Shown one piece after another: positions 6,285 through 9,714 of a stretch of DNA of 9,714 nt. This DNA is from Caryophanales bacterium UBA6331 (lineage in GTDB: Bacteria; Bacillota_I; Bacilli_A; RF39; UBA660), in the NCBI GenBank assembly GCA_002438065.1, contig DJSP01000030.1:1-9714 (forward strand). The letters run 5' to 3'. Made by a program: the position numbers and the translations under genes. Within the stretch, counting starts at the first letter, position 1. Every line of letters starts with the position of its first letter. The notes below the pieces were generated by a model. The model saw only the letters and a list, made by a program, of their open reading frames with translations. It was not told the origin of the DNA and did no database searches.

Positions 6285-7616
6285 CTATATTCCTAGAAGT
6301 AATTTTGCAACATAAAAGTAGATAAGTAAGCTACATGCATCAACAATTGTTGTAATAAAGGGACTTGCCATAACAGCTGGATCGAATTTTAATTTTTTAG
6401 CAATCATGGGAAGGGTGCAACCAATTAATTTAGCAAGTATGATTGTAAATATAAGGGTTGTACAGACAGTTGCAGATACAAGCATTGGTGTTCGATCAAT
6501 TACAATAAGTTTAATAAAGTTACATAATGTGAGGGTAACTGAACATAAAATGGCAACACGAGATTCTTTCCACATTACTTTGAAGATATCTTTAAACTCA
6601 ATATCATTTAGTGATAGGGCACGAATAACACTAACGCTTGATTGGCTTCCAGCATTTCCTCCCGTGTCCATAAGCATTGGTATAAAAGCGGTAAGAATAG
6701 TATATGCTTTTAATTCTTCTTCAAAGTTTTCAATTATTTTTCCTGTAAAGGTGGCAGAAATCATTAATAGAAGTAGCCAAGGCATTCTTGCTTTATATGT
6801 TTCTAAAATTGTTGTTTGATCGTAAGGCTTTTCACTTGGGGTAATAGCGGCCATCTTTTCCATATCTTCAGTTGCTTCCTCTTCGATAATATCAACTGCA
6901 TCATCAATAGTTATAATACCTACTAAACGATTTTCTAAATCAACTACTGGTAAAACAGAATAGTCATAATCTTGGAAATACTTAGCAACTTCTTCTTGAT
7001 CCATTAAAGTTGTAATAGAGTGCTCACATTCTTCCATGATATCATCAATTAACATTTCAGGATCATTTATAAGTAAATCTTTAATCGAGATGCGACCGAG
7101 AAGTTTACGTTCATTATCAGTTACAAAACAAGCATCAAATGAAGCAAATTCATCTTTTTGTTTTCTAATTCTAGCAATTGATTCTTTAATAGTTAATCCT
7201 TTTTTTAGATGGATATATTCTACTGCCATTAAAGAACCTGCTGAATTTTCAGGATATTTAAGTAAACGATTGATATCATTTCTAGTATCTTTATCAACGT
7301 TTGATAAAAGTGATTGAACCATTACGGCTGGCATTTCATCAAATAGGTCGGCTGCGTCATCGGTAAACATATCTTCAATTATTTGGGTTGCTTCTTTTTT
7401 AGATAATAAATTTATTAGGTGCTTTTGAGTTTCATCTTCTAAATTAACAAATACGTCGGTTGCAATTGTTTTAGGAAGTAATCTAAATACTTTAATCATT
7501 TCATCTTCTTCTAATTCTTCTAAGAATTCAGCTATATCATGTTCATTCATATCAATTAAAATATTTTTTAATTCTTTTAGGTTATTGCCATCTAATAATT
7601 CTTTTAATTTTTTCAT
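6285..7616 (-). CDS. mgtE: MgtE-family magnesium transporter
   Basis: 443 aa from the ATG at 7616. This start is chosen because AAGGAGT (7630-7624) lies 8 nt before it, whereas the upstream in-frame GTG (7625-7623) overlaps that ribosome site. The architecture is that of a complete MgtE channel, in residues from this ATG. An N-terminal helical superhelix (about 1-125) comes first, then tandem CBS domains (about 128-250) that bind Mg2+ and gate the pore. A plug helix precedes five membrane helices (about 277-441). The signature MDTGGNAGSQS (316-326) and the pore-lining Asp426 in FITTIVDA (420-427) are present. It imports Mg2+ down the membrane potential when cytosolic Mg2+ is low. The roughly 40-bp leader is too short for an M-box riboswitch. 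The stop is TAG. Confidence 0.97.
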   Translation of the reverse strand: MKKLKELLDGNNLKELKNILIDMNEHDIAEFLEELEEDEMIKVFRLLPKTIATDVFVNLEDETQKHLINLLSKKEATQIIEDMFTDDAADLFDEMPAVMVQSLLSNVDKDTRNDINRLLKYPENSAGSLMAVEYIHLKKGLTIKESIARIRKQKDEFASFDACFVTDNERKLLGRISIKDLLINDPEMLIDDIMEECEHSITTLMDQEEVAKYFQDYDYSVLPVVDLENRLVGIITIDDAVDIIEEEATEDMEKMAAITPSEKPYDQTTILETYKARMPWLLLLMISATFTGKIIENFEEELKAYTILTAFIPMLMDTGGNAGSQSSVSVIRALSLNDIEFKDIFKVMWKESRVAILCSVTLTLCNFIKLIVIDRTPMLVSATVCTTLIFTIILAKLIGCTLPMIAKKLKFDPAVMASPFITTIVDACSLLIYFYVAKLLLGI

Positions 7617-7638
7617 TTGAATCACTCCTTCTTTTTCC

Positions 7639-7659
7639 GTAAATTAATTTACCATTATA
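7639..7659 (-). promoter_or_regulatory. mgtE promoter -10 and adjacent 14-bp palindrome
   Basis: A perfect TATAAT (7659-7654) lies just after the yitT terminator and 38 bp before the mgtE ATG. One base on is the perfect 14-bp palindrome GTAAATTAATTTAC (7652-7639), which covers the expected transcription start. No good -35 box is seen. The position suits an operator at the start site. I do not recognise the palindrome as the box of a known regulator. Confidence 0.5.
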
Positions 7660-7663
7660 AATT

Positions 7664-7698
7664 AAAAAAAGAAAGACATTTTTATTATTTTGTCTTCC
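7664..7698 (-). terminator. Intrinsic terminator after the YitT-family gene
   Basis: GGAAGACA (7698-7691) pairs with TGTCTTTC (7678-7671) through 8 bp including one G-U. The loop is 12 nt, and seven Ts follow (7670-7664). It begins 12 bp past the yitT-family stop codon, separating prfB-yitT from mgtE. Confidence 0.85.
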
Positions 7699-7709
7699 TT
7701 ATAAGTTAT

Positions 7710-8546
7710 TTATTTTTTAGAAATTGTTACATTTTTATTTATTGCTTCATAATTGTCTATTATAAATATGAAAGCATTTTGATCTATTAAACTTATGCCT
7801 TCTTTTAAACGATAATAATCTTTTGTATCTATAACTGACATTATAATTTTATTTTTATTATTTGAATAGCCACCTTTTACGTTAAATTCGGTGTAATCTT
7901 GCTTTAATTCATTTAGTAAATATTCTTTTATTTCTTTTTCTTTGGTTGTAATTATAAAAAACGTCTTTGAATTTGAAATACCTATTTTAGATTTAGTTGA
8001 CATGTATGTTATTAAAAATATAACAATTATTGAATATATAGCAGTTTCAAATCCGTATGCTAGAAATGTTATCAAAATGATTAATATATCTACAATTATA
8101 GATATTTCTTTATTTTTTTTGGTACGATAATTGTTAACTACTTCGTCTAAAATGGTAAATCCACCAATGTGATAATTTTCTTTGTGTATTAAACTGTAAC
8201 CTAATCCGGTTAAATAAGCGCCACTTATAACTAATACTATTTGATCAATTGTTGCAACATCTATTTTGCTAGTAAAATAAAATGATATATATATTATTAT
8301 TGGAATTAGAAAGCTTGTTAGGGCATATTTTTTGCATTTATCATATCCAATTGTTATTAAACCAAAAAATAATAATAAAATATTAATTGCTAATATGGTA
8401 ATTCCAGGGTTATAAGGAAAAACATTGTATAATATTTCACTTATTCCAAAAATAGATGTAGATATGATGTTATTTGGTAAAAAGAAAATATTATAAGTTA
8501 AGGCGATAATTAAACTTCCTAAAATTATATTTAAATATTTTTTCAT
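7710..8546 (-). CDS. YitT-family membrane protein (YitT_membrane plus DUF2179)
   Basis: 278 aa, the usual size for the family. Hydrophobic segments at about 5-25, 48-68, 74-92, 101-120 and 149-182 give the five- or six-helix N-terminal domain. A soluble C-terminal DUF2179 domain (about 193-268) includes SKTFFIITTKEKEI near its start and AFIFIIDN near its end. The mid-protein IGGFTILDEVVN (127-138) matches the family's conserved GG-x-(D/T) helix start. The first-repeat glycine motif is degenerate here (ISTSIFGIS, 28-36). The substrate of the family is unknown; a transporter or channel role is only suggested. ATG 8546 overlaps the prfB stop as ATGA, and its ribosome site AAGGAGG sits inside the last prfB codons, so translation is probably coupled. 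Confidence 0.9.
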   Translation of the reverse strand: MKKYLNIILGSLIIALTYNIFFLPNNIISTSIFGISEILYNVFPYNPGITILAINILLLFFGLITIGYDKCKKYALTSFLIPIIIYISFYFTSKIDVATIDQIVLVISGAYLTGLGYSLIHKENYHIGGFTILDEVVNNYRTKKNKEISIIVDILIILITFLAYGFETAIYSIIVIFLITYMSTKSKIGISNSKTFFIITTKEKEIKEYLLNELKQDYTEFNVKGGYSNNKNKIIMSVIDTKDYYRLKEGISLIDQNAFIFIIDNYEAINKNVTISKK

Positions 8547-9632
8547 TTTTCCTCCTTTAAGTAACTTTCCATAAATCCGATGATATTACCATTAAGAACT
8601 CCATCGGCATTATAATCTTCATAATTAGTTCTTACGTCTTTTACTAATTTATATGGTTCTAAGGTATAGTTTCTTATTTGACTGCCAAACTCGATATTTA
8701 AGTGATTTTTTAAATTATCAATATTTTGTTCATGATTTTTTTCCATTAATGAGATTAATTTACTTGTTAGGATATTCATGGCGATTTCTTTATTTTTTAT
8801 TTGACTTCTTTCATTTTGGCATGTTACTACAATTCCTGTTGGAATATGTGTGATTCGAACAGCTGAATCAGTGGTATTTACTCCTTGTCCACCTTTTCCA
8901 CTTGAACGATAGACATCTACTCTGATATCATCTGGCTTTATTTCTATTTCTTTATTTTGTTTTATAACAGGAATGATTGATACAGCGGCAAATGAGGTAT
9001 GACGTCTTGAATTGGAATCAAAAGGGCTTATTCTAACTAAACGATGAACTCCTTGTTCGCTTTTGAAATATCCGTATGGATAATAGCCATCTATTTTTAA
9101 GGTTACTGAATTAATACCTGCTTCAGCATTTTTTTGTAAATCTAAAACTTCATATTTGTAATTATTTTTATCACAAAACATTTCATACATTCTAAGCAAC
9201 ATATTTGCCCAATCGTGGGCTTCGGTTCCCCCAGCTCCGGGATGAATTTCAAGATAACATGGTAAGTCATCATATTTTCCATTCAAATAAGTTTCTATTT
9301 CTAATATTTCAATTTGTTGTTTAATATTATCTAAATTATTTTCTATTTCTTTAACTTCGTTATCATCTTCAGTTAATAAATCTAATAGTTCAATATTTGT
9401 TAATATGTGATTTAATAATTCTTGGTACTTAGTTGTACTTTTCTTTAAATTTTGAAGTTTTACATTTAACTCATTTATTTTGTTAAGAACTTGATAGTTT
9501 TCTTCTTTTTGAAGTTCTAATTCAGTATTTTTTATTTCATTTAATTTAGAATCAATGTCAAAGTGACCTCCCGATTTGATTTAAATTATTTTTTAGTTGA
9601 TTATATTCTTCTTTTAATTTAGAAAGTTCCAT
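8543..9632 (-). CDS. prfB: Peptide chain release factor 2, made by +1 programmed frameshifting
   Basis: The start is ATG 9632 (GGTGAT three bases upstream). The zero frame reads 24 codons to an in-frame TGA at 9560-9558. A +1 shift there continues at GAC 9559-9557 for 338 codons, giving 362 aa (E. coli RF2 is 365). The N-terminal domain (about 1-110) is coiled-coil helical. HPGAGGTEAHDWANML (120-135) is the family signature. The stop-codon-reading tripeptide SPF is at 202-204, marking RF2 rather than RF1. The catalytic GGQ is at 247-249, in the context SSGKGGQGVN rather than the commoner GAGGQHVN. RF2 reads UGA and UAA and triggers peptide release. A gene call beginning at TTG 9286 would be a truncation. 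The terminal stop is itself TGA, within ATGA shared with the YitT-family gene. Confidence 0.97.
9557..9572 (-). promoter_or_regulatory. prfB programmed +1 frameshift site
   Basis: On the minus strand GGGAGG (9572-9567) acts as an internal Shine-Dalgarno. It is followed by three bases (TCA), the slippery codon CTT (9563-9561), stop TGA (9560-9558) and C (9557). This matches the known RF2 autoregulatory element, an SD three bases before CUU UGA C. When RF2 is scarce, the ribosome pauses at UGA and slips from CUU to UUU, continuing with GAC. Confidence 0.97.
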
Positions 9633-9635
9633 ATT

Positions 9636-9676
9636 ATCACCAATTAAAGTATATATTTTTTTTGGAAAAAAAACAA
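9636..9676 (-). promoter_or_regulatory. Candidate prfB promoter and ribosome site
   Basis: TATACT (9653-9648) is a good -10 and TTGTTT (9676-9671) a poor -35 at the ideal 17-bp spacing. The -35 overlaps the last stem bases and T tract of the preceding terminator. The transcript would begin near 9641, leaving a leader of only about 9 nt that carries the ribosome site GGTGAT (9641-9636). Confidence 0.45.
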
Positions 9677-9693
9677 GAATATTTGTATTCTTG
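9666..9693 (-). terminator. Intrinsic terminator of the gene upstream of prfB
   Basis: CAAGAATA (9693-9686) pairs perfectly with TATTCTTG (9681-9674) across a 4-nt loop, followed by eight Ts (9673-9666). It serves a minus-strand gene beyond the right edge. In many Bacillota the gene before prfB is secA, but none of it is visible here. Confidence 0.85.
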
Positions 9694-9714
9694 CAGTAAA
9701 ATAGAATAAATTTT

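Noticed and set aside
6406..6819. Plus-strand open frame of 137 codons
   Set aside because: Antisense to mgtE, whose membrane-domain motifs are unmistakable. No ribosome site or family resemblance.
7036..7317. Plus-strand open frame of 93 codons
   Set aside because: Antisense shadow of the mgtE CBS and N-terminal regions.
7617..7625. GTG start for mgtE at 7625
   Set aside because: It overlaps the ribosome site. ATG at 7616 is correctly spaced.
7616..7664. M-box magnesium riboswitch before mgtE
   Set aside because: Only about 48 bp separate the preceding terminator and the start codon, far too short, and no matching stems are seen.
7942..8130. Plus-strand open frame of 62 codons
   Set aside because: Antisense shadow of the YitT-family gene. 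The hydrophobic look comes from complementary membrane-segment codons.
8653..8853. Plus-strand open frame of 66 codons
   Set aside because: Antisense to the 3' half of prfB.
8543..9286. A 247-aa release factor starting at TTG 9286
   Set aside because: The open frame continues upstream to the frameshift site and the N-terminal domain is present. TTG here is an internal Leu codon (residue 116).
1..9714. CRISPR array, insertion sequence, tRNA or rRNA
   Set aside because: No regularly spaced repeats, transposase motifs or cloverleaf-type sequences were found.

Overview
The window is AT-rich, low-GC Bacillota-type DNA, and all eight protein genes lie on the minus strand. The standard genetic code applies. 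RF2 (prfB) is present with a UGA-dependent frameshift, Trp is encoded by TGG, and UGA ends one gene, so this is not a UGA=Trp mycoplasma. Gene content (HtrA with one PDZ domain, CwlD-like amidase, YitT/DUF2179 membrane protein, MgtE, YchF) suits a small-genome gut-type Bacilli/Erysipelotrichia/RF39-like lineage. That placement is inferred from style and content, not from a marker tree.

In the direction of transcription (high to low coordinates) the layout is as follows. An intrinsic terminator at 9666-9693 closes an unseen gene beyond the right edge. prfB follows (9632-8543), with a classic +1 programmed frameshift at 9557-9572, and overlaps a YitT-family gene (8546-7710) by ATGA. A second terminator (7664-7698) ends that pair. 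A promoter-like -10 and a 14-bp palindrome then lead into mgtE (7616-6285), followed at about 40-bp gaps by a large uncharacterised 668-aa protein (6245-4239) and a CwlD-like cell-wall amidase (4198-3533). A 79-bp gap with a nested inverted repeat precedes an Abi_2/AbiD-AbiF-type HEPN protein (3453-2524), which is 14 bp from an htrA serine protease (2509-1406) that ends in its own terminator. A 166-bp gap holding a start-less 41-codon reading frame and a 15-bp palindrome precedes ychF (1239-142), which ends in a strong bidirectional hairpin (97-137).

Most genes are housekeeping: translation termination (RF2), a translation-associated ATPase (YchF), Mg2+ uptake (MgtE), envelope proteolysis (HtrA) and peptidoglycan hydrolysis (amidase). 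The accessory content is the Abi_2 HEPN protein and the 668-aa orphan. The most promising candidate for an under-described system is the Abi_2 gene with the structured element just upstream. This family is associated with phage abortive infection, and Abi_2/AbiF genes elsewhere have been linked to a neighbouring structured RNA. The 668-aa protein is the main functional unknown.
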